NCBI GenBank assembly: GCA_002389055.1
Contig: DGNT01000065.1
Coordinates: 1 to 15,410, forward strand
Direction of reading: 5' to 3'
From: Alcanivorax sp. UBA4485
GTDB lineage: Bacteria; Pseudomonadota; Gammaproteobacteria; Pseudomonadales; Alcanivoracaceae
Length of the DNA stretch: 15,410 nt
Shown here: in pieces, positions 1 to 7,336 of the stretch
How the letters are laid out: every line of letters starts with the position of its first letter
How positions within the stretch are numbered: the stretch's first letter is position 1
Notes under the pieces: model-generated
The model's input: only the letters and a program-made list of their open reading frames with translations
Database searches by the model: none
Told to the model about the DNA's origin: nothing
Translations under genes and position numbers: made by a program

Positions 1-17
1 GTTCCGCTGCCAAGTGA

Positions 18-123
18 GCGGGGCAATGGTGGTGCCTGGAGGGACCTATTTGGCCAGGGACGGCCAAATGAGAGCGCCCAGGGACGGCTTGAGCGATCCC
101 GGAAGGCACCACCATTGCCCCGC
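18..123. repeat. Nested palindromic intergenic repeat with perfect 20-bp terminal inverted repeats
   Basis: Bases 18-37 (GCGGGGCAATGGTGGTGCCT) are the exact reverse complement of 104-123, enclosing 66 nt. Inside is a second perfect hairpin, ATTTGGCC (48-55), 6-nt loop, GGCCAAAT (62-69). The 11-mer CCAGGGACGGC occurs at 54-64 and again at 78-88, and a shorter AGGGAC copy lies at 40-45. No open reading frame here looks real. I see no clear target-site duplication at the edges. The structure is that of a small dispersed repeat (REP/MITE-like) or a strong RNA structure between genes. Family membership is inference, because only one copy is visible. Confidence 0.7.
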
Positions 124-160
124 GTCCCGGATACGGAGCCCCGCCCGCATCCGGGATCGC
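93..160 (-). terminator. Hairpin-rich region directly after the amidohydrolase stop; possible terminator without a U tract
   Basis: TCCCGGAT (125-132) and ATCCGGGA (149-156) form a perfect 8-bp stem with a 16-nt loop. Alternatively GCGATCCCGG (93-102) pairs perfectly with CCGGGATCGC (151-160), whose last base abuts the amidohydrolase stop codon at 161-163. Neither stem is followed by a run of T on the minus strand, so this is not a standard intrinsic terminator. It may protect the mRNA 3' end or belong to the repeat at 18-123. Confidence 0.35.
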
Positions 161-1501
161 TTATTTCTGGGTCAGCGCGTCGAGCAGCAGCAGGCTGTTG
201 GCTTTCACGGCGGTGGTGATGGCCAGGCGCGGGTTGATGATCTCGAACTTGGGGTTGTGGTTCATCGGCGGCAGCTCGCCGGTGGCCATGTAGTTTTTCA
301 TCACGTCCGGGGCGCCGCCGCCCACTTCCATAAACAGCGTTTGCGTGTCCTCGATGCCGGCCACCAGCATGGGGAAGTCCTCGGACCCCATCACCGGCGG
401 GAAGCCGGGCATCAGCGCCTCTTTGCCGAGGCCGCCGGCGAGGGTCTGCTGGGCCTGCTGGGCCAGGGCCTCGTCGTTGTAGACCGGTTCGGAGTACCCC
501 TTGAGGGTGTATTCCGGCATCTTGTCGTCGGCGACGCCGGCGGCCCGGGCGATGCCGTTGGTTTCCCGTTTGATCGCCTCGAGCATCTGTTCGCGCACCG
601 GCTTTTCGTACCAGCGCAGGTTGAGCTTGAGGGTGCCGCTTTCCGGGATCACGTTGTTGGCTTCGCCGATCTGGCTGGCGCCCACGGTGAGCACCGCCGG
701 TTTCTGCGGGTCCACGTTGCGGCTGACGATGGTCTGGTAGGCCATCACCGAGCGCGCGCCCATTACCACCGGGTCGATGGTGTTGTGCGGCGCGGAGCCG
801 TGGCCGCCGATGCCGTGCAGGGTAACGTCGAGCTGGTCACTGCCGGCCATGCGGCGTCCGGCGCGCACCGCCACGGTGCCGGCGGGCCACACCGGGAACA
901 CATGGGCGCTGATCAGCAGCTGCGGCTTGGGCACCCGGTCGTAGAGGCCGTCGTCGACCATCGCCTGGGCGCCCTGGATCAGTTCTTCCGCCGGCTGGGC
1001 GATCAGCACCAGGGTGCCGGCCCAGGCGTCGCGGGTGTCGCGCATCACCTCGGCGATGCCCAGCAGCCAGCTGACGTGGGCGTCGTGGCCGCAGGCGTGG
1101 GTTACATAGGTTTTGCTGCCGTCGTCCAGGGTCACCTGCTTGCGGCTGGCGTAGTCCAGGCCGGTGTCTTCTTTCACCGGCAGGCCGTCCATGTCGCTGC
1201 GGAACATCACTACCGGGCCGTCGCCGTTTTTCAGCACCGCCGCCACGCCGGTGCCGCCGATGCCGGCGTGCACCTCGTAGCCCAGTTTCTTAAGGCGCTT
1301 GCTCACCAGCTTGGCGGTTTCGGTTTCCTGGAAGCCCAGTTCCGGGTTGGCGTGCAGGTGCTTGAAGGTGCTCACCAGGCGGTCGGCCTGGGCTTCTGCC
1401 AGTTCGGTGACGCGTTGGGTGGTGTCGGCCAGGGCGGGGGTGGTCGCGGCGGTTAGTGCGATGGCCGCCGCGAGTACCACGCGGTGTAGGCTTTTTAGCA
1501 T
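161..1501 (-). CDS. Secreted M20D-family amidohydrolase / metallopeptidase
   Basis: The 446-aa product is a zinc/metal-dependent amidohydrolase of the M20D family (IAA-amino-acid hydrolase, hippurate hydrolase and N-acyl-amino-acid deacylase group). These enzymes cut amide bonds of N-acylated amino acids or small peptides. Visible metal-site motifs are HACGHDAH (residues 135-142, with the family's metal-ligand Cys), QPAEE (169-173), H200, GSEDF (372-376) and HNPKF (415-419). GIGGHGSAPH (230-239) is the usual dimerisation-domain motif. An N-terminal signal peptide (about 1-25, hydrophobic core then ALA before DTT) points to export, whereas many M20D enzymes are cytoplasmic. The ATG is preceded by GGGAGAG at good spacing. 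It lies 34 nt after the MATE exporter gene and is probably last in that operon. The substrate cannot be read from sequence. Confidence 0.9.
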   Translation of the reverse strand: MLKSLHRVVLAAAIALTAATTPALADTTQRVTELAEAQADRLVSTFKHLHANPELGFQETETAKLVSKRLKKLGYEVHAGIGGTGVAAVLKNGDGPVVMFRSDMDGLPVKEDTGLDYASRKQVTLDDGSKTYVTHACGHDAHVSWLLGIAEVMRDTRDAWAGTLVLIAQPAEELIQGAQAMVDDGLYDRVPKPQLLISAHVFPVWPAGTVAVRAGRRMAGSDQLDVTLHGIGGHGSAPHNTIDPVVMGARSVMAYQTIVSRNVDPQKPAVLTVGASQIGEANNVIPESGTLKLNLRWYEKPVREQMLEAIKRETNGIARAAGVADDKMPEYTLKGYSEPVYNDEALAQQAQQTLAGGLGKEALMPGFPPVMGSEDFPMLVAGIEDTQTLFMEVGGGAPDVMKNYMATGELPPMNHNPKFEIINPRLAITTAVKANSLLLLDALTQK

Positions 1502-1535
1502 TTTTGGTCTCTCCCGATGGGTCGTTGTTGTTGGG

Positions 1536-2855
1536 TCAGCGCGCCCTTTTGGCGAGGGCGCGGCGGTAGCCGAGCCAGGCCATGGCGCCGGCGAGGGCGT
1601 TGCCGAGGGCGGCGCCGATCGCCAGGCCGGTGAGGCCGCCGAGCCAGGCGCCCAGGGACAGCAGCGGCAGGTAGCAGGCGAACAGGCGCAGGAAGGAAAT
1701 GGTCATGGCGCGTACGGGCCAGCCCAGGGCGTTGCTGGCGGACACCACCAGCATGCACACGCCCAGCAGGCCGTAGCTGGGTGGCAGGAAGCGGATCAGC
1801 ACGGTGAGGTGGTCACGCACGGCGCCGTCTTCCACCAGCAGGGCGGCCAGGGGCGCGGCCAGTACCGCGAACACCAGCCCCAGACCCAGTTGCCACACCA
1901 CCACCATGCGCGCGGCGGTGGCCATCACCCGTTCCACTTCCTGCCAGCGGCCGCCGCCGTAGCAGCGCCCCAGCCAGGGCGGCAGGGCCATGGTCATGCC
2001 CAGCACCAGCACGATGGAGAAGCTCTCCAGGCGACTGGTCAGGCCCCAGGCGGCCACCGCGGATTCGCCCAGCCGCGCCACCAGGCCGGTAGCGAGCATG
2101 GCGGCCAGCGGCGGCATCAGCTGGCTGATCATGGCCGGCCCGGCAATGCCGGCGAACGGGCCGGCGGATTCGCGTACTTCGCGAAGTACATCGTCGCGCT
2201 CCAGCCAGCCGCGCCCGCGCAGCGCCAGGGCGGTGATCAAGCCGCCGCTGGAGAACGCCGCCAGGGAGGCCCAGGCGGCGCCTTCCAGGCCGAGGGCCGG
2301 CACCGGTCCCAGGCCGAAGATCAGAATCGGGTCGAGCACCAGGTTCACCAGGCTGGTGACCATCATCATGGTGCCAGGGAAGCGGGTGTTGCCGTGGGCC
2401 CGGAACAGGCTGTAGCCGAAGTAGGCCATCGCCCCCACCCAGGAGGCGCACACCTGCACCGTCCAGAACGGGCGGATCACCGCACGGATTTTTTCGCTGG
2501 CGCCGAGCAGTGCGAAGGCCGGCTCCTGCACCGCCCACAGCAGCAGCGCGAGCACCGCCATCACCGCGCCGCCGCCGGTGAGCACCAGCACACCCAGGCG
2601 CCCGGCGCGCTCTTCCTGGCCGGCGCCAATGGCGCGGGAAATCAGCGCCGCGATGGCAATGCCCATGCCCACCTGAATGCCGATGGTGAGAAACACCAGC
2701 GGGAAGGTGAACGACTGGGCCGCCAGCGGCTCGGTGCCCAGCCGTGCCACGAACACGCTGTCGACCAGATTGAAACCCAGCAAGGACATAACCCCAAGGG
2801 TCATGGGCCAAGTCTGTCGCCATATTTGCCGCGCCAGCGGCGGTTGCTCAGTCAC
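1536..2855 (-). CDS. MATE-family multidrug/sodium efflux transporter
   Basis: The 439-aa very hydrophobic protein has about 12 membrane segments arranged as two similar halves, as in MATE (NorM/DinF-like) exporters. These use sodium or proton gradients to export cationic drugs or metabolites across the inner membrane. The N-terminus (PMTLGVMSLLGFNLVDSVFVARLGTEPLAA) has the typical MATE first-helix pattern, with a residue D near position 32, and the second half restarts near GPAMISQLMPPLAAMLATGLVARLGESAVAA. Length is normal for the family (about 440-480). The start is GTG at 2853-2855, only 2 nt after the stop of the upstream YrhK-domain gene, so translation is probably coupled. Which MATE subgroup it belongs to, and its substrate, cannot be decided here. 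Confidence 0.9.
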   Translation of the reverse strand: MTEQPPLARQIWRQTWPMTLGVMSLLGFNLVDSVFVARLGTEPLAAQSFTFPLVFLTIGIQVGMGIAIAALISRAIGAGQEERAGRLGVLVLTGGGAVMAVLALLLWAVQEPAFALLGASEKIRAVIRPFWTVQVCASWVGAMAYFGYSLFRAHGNTRFPGTMMMVTSLVNLVLDPILIFGLGPVPALGLEGAAWASLAAFSSGGLITALALRGRGWLERDDVLREVRESAGPFAGIAGPAMISQLMPPLAAMLATGLVARLGESAVAAWGLTSRLESFSIVLVLGMTMALPPWLGRCYGGGRWQEVERVMATAARMVVVWQLGLGLVFAVLAAPLAALLVEDGAVRDHLTVLIRFLPPSYGLLGVCMLVVSASNALGWPVRAMTISFLRLFACYLPLLSLGAWLGGLTGLAIGAALGNALAGAMAWLGYRRALAKRAR

Positions 2856-2857
2856 GG

Positions 2858-3154
2858 TTACTCGGCCTTGTCCTGGACGTCGCCGGGGGTGCGTCCCTTG
2901 GCGCGCTCATAGGCGACAATGGCCGCGCCGATGCTGCCCAGCAGCATGCCGGCGGAGCCGATAATGAACAGCCACACGCCGGCCGGTTTCAGCGACTCCC
3001 ACAGGAAGAACACGCTGCCGACCACGAAAGCGGTGTTGCCCAGCAAGCCCATGGCCAGGTGGAACCACTGGTACTCATGCACGAACGCCCGGGTGAGCGC
3101 CCAGGTGGAGTGGGCGCGCCGGGCGCCGTGGCGAACGCTTTGCGTTTTGCTCAT
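2858..3154 (-). CDS. Small YrhK-domain inner-membrane protein
   Basis: This 98-aa protein has a basic N-terminus (about 1-25) and two membrane segments (about 31-52 and 58-80). The stretch LLGNTAFVVGSVFFL then WLFIIGSAGMLLGS fits the YrhK-like domain, whose function is unknown. A TTG 21 nt upstream (3173-3175) would give 105 aa, but I chose ATG at 3152-3154 because GAGG sits about 9 nt upstream of it. The gene precedes the MATE exporter by 2 nt and is probably first in an operon with it and the amidohydrolase. The family call rests on recognition of the two-helix pattern and is moderately sure. Confidence 0.75.
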   Translation of the reverse strand: MSKTQSVRHGARRAHSTWALTRAFVHEYQWFHLAMGLLGNTAFVVGSVFFLWESLKPAGVWLFIIGSAGMLLGSIGAAIVAYERAKGRTPGDVQDKAE

Positions 3155-3229
3155 GCTGTTGATCCTCGTTTCCAAGGGACGGCGGAGCGGGAGACTAACA
3201 CAACGCCGCTACGACCCGGCTTCCCGCCG

Positions 3230-4339
3230 CTAGAAGGTCTGCAGCCGGGCCGCCAGGGCGCCGCCGCCGTCACGGCCGCGCTCCACCAGCTCGAGAAATT
3301 CGTCGCCCAGGCGGCGGCTCTCGTCGATGGCCCGGTGCCAGTACCGCTCGCGGCCTTCGTCGTCGCCCAGATAGGTTTTGAAATCGGTGCGGTCGGGCAG
3401 CTTGCCGTGGGGCAGCCGCGCCAGGTAATCGGCGGACGGCGCCACCAGCAGGGTGCGCGCCAGCCGCCCGGCGTTGCCGTTACGCCAGCGCAGCGGCTTG
3501 TCGAACCAGCCGGGGATCACCCGGTTGGTGAAGTGCGGGTACAACACCAGATCGTCGTCGGTGCGATACGGCAGGTCCAGGTGGTAATCGAGCAGGCCGC
3601 CGTCCCGGTAGACGCCGGCGGGGCCGCCGGGCAGGTCGCGCACGCCCTCCAGCACCATGGGGATGGCGGCGCTGGCCAGCAGGGCGGCGCGCAGGTTCTC
3701 GCCGCTCAGGCCGATGTGGTGGGTGGCGAAATCATCGAGGTCCGACAGCGGCAGCGGCGCCTCGCCGGGGTACACCAGGCCGCGCTCCATAAACACGCCC
3801 AGGGCGCGGCGGCTGAGCAGGTTGCCGCCGATCACGCCGGCCAGCCCCAGGCCGAGGCCCAGGCGGCCTTCGCCGCTGATCGGACGGCGGCTGCGGATCA
3901 CCACCACCACCAGCCGGTAGTCCGGGTTGTCGAGCACCGCCGGATCGCTGTCGCCGAGCAGGTCATCAAGCATCAGGGCGCAGCGGCGGGTGACTTCACG
4001 GGGCTTAATGCCTTTGGGAAACCGCTGGGCGCTGTAGAGCTCCGCCAGGCGGCGCAGGCGGTCGGCGGCGTCCTCGCCGTCGGCGGCGCCGGCCACGGCG
4101 GCGAACCGCCAGCTGCCGATGGAGGCGCCGATCAGCGTGCGCGGGCGCGGCGCTTCGGGCAGGAACCGCCCGAAAATGGCCTGGTCCAGGCCGCTGATGC
4201 CCACGGCCTTGGGGCCGCCGGCCGCGCCGGGCACCACACTGATATCCTCGGCGCGCAGGCCGTGTTCAACAAGGTGTTGCCGGGCCTGGGCCCCGGCGCG
4301 CAGAACCAGAGCCGGTTCGCGGGTATGAATGGCAGGCAA
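3230..4339 (-). CDS. Patatin-like phospholipase / serine acyl hydrolase
   Basis: The 369-aa protein carries the complete patatin catalytic set: a glycine-rich oxyanion motif GAAGGPK (38-44), the nucleophile elbow GASIG (71-75, Ser73) and the Asp of the dyad in DGG (246-248). Patatin-like enzymes hydrolyse acyl esters of phospholipids or other lipids through a Ser-Asp dyad. No signal peptide is seen, so it is probably cytosolic or peripheral to the inner membrane. The only in-frame start that keeps the oxyanion motif and N-terminus is TTG at 4337-4339. A run of G (GGGGGATC) serves as a weak ribosome binding site and lies in a small hairpin. It has 75 nt of non-coding DNA downstream before the YrhK gene and 76 nt upstream, so it is probably transcribed alone. 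The natural substrate is unknown. Confidence 0.88.
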   Translation of the reverse strand: MPAIHTREPALVLRAGAQARQHLVEHGLRAEDISVVPGAAGGPKAVGISGLDQAIFGRFLPEAPRPRTLIGASIGSWRFAAVAGAADGEDAADRLRRLAELYSAQRFPKGIKPREVTRRCALMLDDLLGDSDPAVLDNPDYRLVVVVIRSRRPISGEGRLGLGLGLAGVIGGNLLSRRALGVFMERGLVYPGEAPLPLSDLDDFATHHIGLSGENLRAALLASAAIPMVLEGVRDLPGGPAGVYRDGGLLDYHLDLPYRTDDDLVLYPHFTNRVIPGWFDKPLRWRNGNAGRLARTLLVAPSADYLARLPHGKLPDRTDFKTYLGDDEGRERYWHRAIDESRRLGDEFLELVERGRDGGGALAARLQTF

Positions 4340-4346
4340 GGTGATC

Positions 4347-4368
4347 CCCCGGAGTTCGTAACCCGGGG
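4347..4368 (-). promoter_or_regulatory. Hairpin over the ribosome binding site of the patatin-like gene
   Basis: CCCCGG (4347-4352) and CCGGGG (4363-4368) form a perfect 6-bp GC stem with a 10-nt loop. Read on the minus strand, the distal arm contains the G-run that acts as the Shine-Dalgarno sequence, 7 nt before the TTG start. The hairpin could lower initiation. A functional role is inference. Confidence 0.35.
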
Positions 4369-4415
4369 AATGCTAACCGTTGGGACAGGAAACAAAAAGT
4401 CGCGGAGACGCTAAA

Positions 4416-5207
4416 TCAGGTGCGCTCGTGAGGATGGCAGTAGAGCACCAACTCGCCGTCTGCGGCATCGATGTCGGTGGGCACATCGAGCGGGTCGTTG
4501 ACGGCGAGAATCACGTCGTAGGCGCGTCCACCGTTCAGCGAGCAGTCCACCCGATCAATCTCTTCCTCCGGATCGGAGTTATTGCGCACCACCACGATAT
4601 TAAGGCTGCCGGCGTCGGTGGTCTGGTAGTCCGTGGCGTCGCCCAGGCCCAGATCGGTGGCGAAATAGGTGCCGTCGTCGGCGTCGTTATAGCGCACATC
4701 CAGGGAGAACACGTCGCTGATGATGTCGGTGTCCACGGTGTTGATCAGCCGGAAACGGGCGCTGCCGGTCTCTACCTCGCTCTGATCCTGCTGGAACACG
4801 CCCAGATCCTCGGAGCCGGTGGACGTATCGCCATAGGAGACCGCGGTATAGCTGACGTCGTTGTTCAGCCGCGCCTGGTCGGTGAACAACGGCGCGCCGT
4901 TCTGGTTCACACCACGAAACTGAACCGCGTTTTCCTCGTTGTTCTCGCTGTCGTCGATGCGGACATTGAGCTCCGGCGCTTCGTCCTCGCGGGAATAGCC
5001 CACGTCATTGACGCTGTCGGATTCGTCGCCCTCGACGGTGAAATCCACGGTCAGGTTGCTCTGATCGGCGGCGCCCTGGCTGGTGATCTGGTTGTAGTAA
5101 TAGACCGAGCTTTCCGAGCGCAGCGAGTCGAACAGGCCGCCCTCGTCATCGCAGCTGGACGCCAGGGCGGCGGCCACCACCACCGGCACGAAGAATCCCA
5201 CGTTCAT
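4416..5207 (-). CDS. Acidic, lysine-free putative lipoprotein of unknown function
   Basis: I do not recognise this 263-aa protein. The start is ATG at 5205-5207 with AGGAG about 7 nt upstream; a longer reading to 5366 would run into the neighbouring gene and lacks support. Residues 1-18 form a hydrophobic leader with LASS before Cys19, a plausible but imperfect lipobox. The n-region has no Lys or Arg, which is odd for a signal peptide. By my count the protein has about 54 Asp+Glu (about 20%), 12 Arg and no Lys at all. Cys222 and Cys257 could form a disulfide. Acidic runs (CDDE after the leader, DPEEEID, NDADDG, DIDAADGE) might bind cations. It ends 76 nt before the patatin gene and begins 37 nt after the AI-2E-family gene, so it may be last in the antiporter operon. 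Confidence 0.75.
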   Translation of the reverse strand: MNVGFFVPVVVAAALASSCDDEGGLFDSLRSESSVYYYNQITSQGAADQSNLTVDFTVEGDESDSVNDVGYSREDEAPELNVRIDDSENNEENAVQFRGVNQNGAPLFTDQARLNNDVSYTAVSYGDTSTGSEDLGVFQQDQSEVETGSARFRLINTVDTDIISDVFSLDVRYNDADDGTYFATDLGLGDATDYQTTDAGSLNIVVVRNNSDPEEEIDRVDCSLNGGRAYDVILAVNDPLDVPTDIDAADGELVLYCHPHERT

Positions 5208-5244
5208 GTTGTTCTCCTGGTTCGTTCCTTGAGGTATGGACCCG

Positions 5245-6303
5245 TCAGCCGGGCCCCGGTTCCACGTTGAATTCCTGGATGAAGATTTGCCAGAAGGCGA
5301 CGAACAGGCCCGCCAGCAACGGCCCCAGCGCGAAACCGGTGATTCCGAACAGCGCCAGCCCTCCAAGCGTGGAGAACAGCACCAGATAATCCGGCAGCTT
5401 GGTGTCCCGGCCGACCAGAATCGGCCGCAGTACGTTATCCACCAAACCGATCACGATGGCGCCGAACGCGGTGAGAATCACCGCGTCGACAATTTCGCCC
5501 ACTGCGTACAAATACAACGCCACGGGGATCCAGATCAAGCTGGCGCCCACCGCCGGGATCAGCGACAGCACCGCCATCACCACGGCCCACAGCACCGCCG
5601 CCGGAATACCCAGGAACCAGAAAATCAAACCGCCCAGCATCCCCTGCACGGCGGCCACCACCAGGTTGCCCTTGATGGTGGCGCGGGTGATTTCGGCGAA
5701 CTTGTTGAACAGCATGCGCTCGCGGTCGTCGCCCAAGGGCAGCGCGCGGATCAGCATCTGGATCAGCTTGTTGCCGTCGCGGAGCAGGAAGAAGGTCAGA
5801 TAGAGCATCAGACCCAGATCGATAACGAAGCGGAAGGTGTTCTGGCCCACCGCCAGGGCACGCTTGCCGAGGAACTGGCCGGCGCTTTTCAGGCCCGCCA
5901 TCACCTGGTCACCCAGGTTGGCGAAATCCACGCCGAACCGTTCCAGCCAGTGGTACGCCAGCGGAAAGCCTTCGCGGAAGGTGGCGATGTACTCACTGGG
6001 GTCGAGCTGGCCTTCCTGGAGCTTCTGGTAGGCGGACAAACCTTCGGTGATGAACGACGCCGCCACCAGCAGCACCGGAATCACCACCATCACCGTGCAC
6101 ACCAGCAACGTGACCAGCGCCATCAGGGTAGGGCGGTTGGGCCATTTGGCCAGCAGCCGCTGCTGCATGGGGTAGAAGATCACCGCCACCGCGCAGGCCC
6201 AGAAAATGGGCGCGTAGAACGGCTTGAGCAGCACGAAGAAGCCCAGCGTGACCAGGACCAGCAGCGCCAGAAACGAGTTCTGCTGTAACGGGGGGCGATG
6301 CAT
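5245..6303 (-). CDS. AI-2E family transporter (PerM/YdiK/TqsA-like membrane protein)
   Basis: The 352-aa membrane protein has about 7-8 predicted helices, in the AI-2E transporter layout: two helices at the N-terminus, an extended hydrophilic stretch with short helices in the middle (about 90-200), then a conserved C-terminal half. Family-typical stretches are QGMLGGLIFWFLGIPAAVLW, VLSLIPAVGASLIWIPVALY and the C-terminal LGGLALFGITGFALGPLL. Despite the name, most members have no proven role in autoinducer export, and some relatives are linked to cation antiport. The ATG at 6301-6303 has AGGAG about 7 nt upstream. The gene lies 12 nt after the CaCA antiporter, so both are probably co-transcribed; an ion-homeostasis role would fit the neighbour but is not shown. 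Confidence 0.9.
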   Translation of the reverse strand: MHRPPLQQNSFLALLVLVTLGFFVLLKPFYAPIFWACAVAVIFYPMQQRLLAKWPNRPTLMALVTLLVCTVMVVIPVLLVAASFITEGLSAYQKLQEGQLDPSEYIATFREGFPLAYHWLERFGVDFANLGDQVMAGLKSAGQFLGKRALAVGQNTFRFVIDLGLMLYLTFFLLRDGNKLIQMLIRALPLGDDRERMLFNKFAEITRATIKGNLVVAAVQGMLGGLIFWFLGIPAAVLWAVVMAVLSLIPAVGASLIWIPVALYLYAVGEIVDAVILTAFGAIVIGLVDNVLRPILVGRDTKLPDYLVLFSTLGGLALFGITGFALGPLLAGLFVAFWQIFIQEFNVEPGPG

Positions 6304-6315
6304 GTGTGACTCCTG

Positions 6316-7293
6316 TCAGCCGGACGGCACCAGGGTGGACACCAGGTAACCGGTATAGCCCAGATAAATGGCCAGCAAAATGGCGCCTTCGAGGCGGTTA
6401 ATACGTCCGGTACCGGCACCCCGGAACCCGTAGCCCATCAGGAACAGCGCCACGGTGAGCACCGTCATCACCACCCAGTCCCGATAAAACACGGCGGGCT
6501 CCGCCGGCACCGGCGTGATGGCACCGGCGATGCCCACCACCGCCAGGGTATTGAACAGATTCGAGCCTAGCACATTGCCCAGCGCCAGATCGTGCTCGTT
6601 CTTGCGCACCGCCGCCAGCGCCGAGGCCAACTCCGGCAGCGAGGTACCCACCGCCACCACGGTCAGGCCGATGATCAGATCGCTGACGCCCAGGCCCTCG
6701 GCGATGCTCACCGCGCCCCACACCAGCACGCGCGAGCTGGCCACCAGCAGCACCAGCCCGAAAACCAGCCAGAATATCGCTCGCCCCAGGGGCATGGGCT
6801 GCTCGGCGGCGGCGTCCAGATCGCCGACCATGGGGTCGCCTTTGCCGGTCATGCCCTGGTAGATCGACCAGCCCATCAGCAGAAAAAACACCGCCAGCAG
6901 AACCATGGCGTCGGCGTGGCTGATCTGGCCGTCGTAGAGCTGGTAGCCGGCCAACAGCATGATCACCGCCAGCACCGGCAGCTCGCGGCGCAGCACCGAA
7001 GAGTGCACCGCGATCGGGCTGATCAATGCCACCACACCCAGGATCAGCGCGATATTGGTGATGTTGGAACCATAGGCGTTACCCAGGGCCAGCCCCGGAT
7101 TACCATCCAGGGAGGCCAGCGCCGAGACCACCATCTCCGGCGCGGAGGTGCCGAAGCCGATCACCAGCATGCCGATCAGCAGCGTGGGCATGCCCGCGTG
7201 TTTGGCGGTGGCTGAAGCGCCGTCGACGAAGCGGTCGGCGCTCCATACCAGAACCAACAGACCGGCGATCACCGCCCCCAAAGCAAGCCACAC
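6316..7293 (-). CDS. CaCA-family calcium/sodium antiporter (YrbG-like)
   Basis: The 325-aa inner-membrane protein shows the two inverted alpha repeats that form the ion site in Na+/Ca2+ exchangers: GFGTSAPE (46-53) with GNAYGSNITN (71-80), and VAVGTSLPE (213-221) with GNVLGSNLFN (239-248). The acidic residues E53 and E221 in these repeats are the expected cation ligands. About ten membrane helices are visible, split by a hydrophilic loop at about 148-168. Length is normal for YrbG-type proteins. The start is GTG (7291-7293) with a strong AGGAGG at 6-nt spacing. The gene follows the rsmD terminator and leads the run antiporter, AI-2E-family protein, acidic lipoprotein. Unlike yrbG in E. coli it is not beside lipopolysaccharide genes here, so I assign no symbol. 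Confidence 0.93.
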   Translation of the reverse strand: MWLALGAVIAGLLVLVWSADRFVDGASATAKHAGMPTLLIGMLVIGFGTSAPEMVVSALASLDGNPGLALGNAYGSNITNIALILGVVALISPIAVHSSVLRRELPVLAVIMLLAGYQLYDGQISHADAMVLLAVFFLLMGWSIYQGMTGKGDPMVGDLDAAAEQPMPLGRAIFWLVFGLVLLVASSRVLVWGAVSIAEGLGVSDLIIGLTVVAVGTSLPELASALAAVRKNEHDLALGNVLGSNLFNTLAVVGIAGAITPVPAEPAVFYRDWVVMTVLTVALFLMGYGFRGAGTGRINRLEGAILLAIYLGYTGYLVSTLVPSG

Positions 7294-7308
7294 AAGACAC
7301 CTCCTGAA

Positions 7309-7331
7309 TTTAAAAGCGGCCTGACGGCCGC
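7309..7331 (-). terminator. Intrinsic terminator of the M16-M16-rsmD operon
   Basis: GCGGCC (7316-7321), loop TGAC, GGCCGC (7326-7331) is a perfect 6-bp GC stem. On the minus strand it is followed by TTTTAAATT. It lies 5 nt after the rsmD stop and before the ribosome binding site of the antiporter gene, so it separates the two units. Confidence 0.65.
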
Positions 7332-7336
7332 CATCG

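Noticed and set aside
14..1456. 480-aa open frame on the plus strand over the amidohydrolase gene
   Set aside because: It is the antisense shadow of a GC-rich gene; the translation is low-complexity (His, Gly, Val, Ala), has no domain, and the opposite strand carries clear M20D motifs.
2174..2189. 16-bp perfect palindrome GTACTTCGCGAAGTAC inside the MATE gene
   Set aside because: It arises from repeated codons for Arg-Glu-Val-Arg-Glu in the coding sequence; no reason to assign it a regulatory role, although it could be a chance protein site.
1299..2912. 537-aa plus-strand open frame over the amidohydrolase and MATE genes
   Set aside because: Composition rich in His, Gln, Gly and Ala and lack of any recognisable fold mark it as antisense; it spans two well-supported genes.
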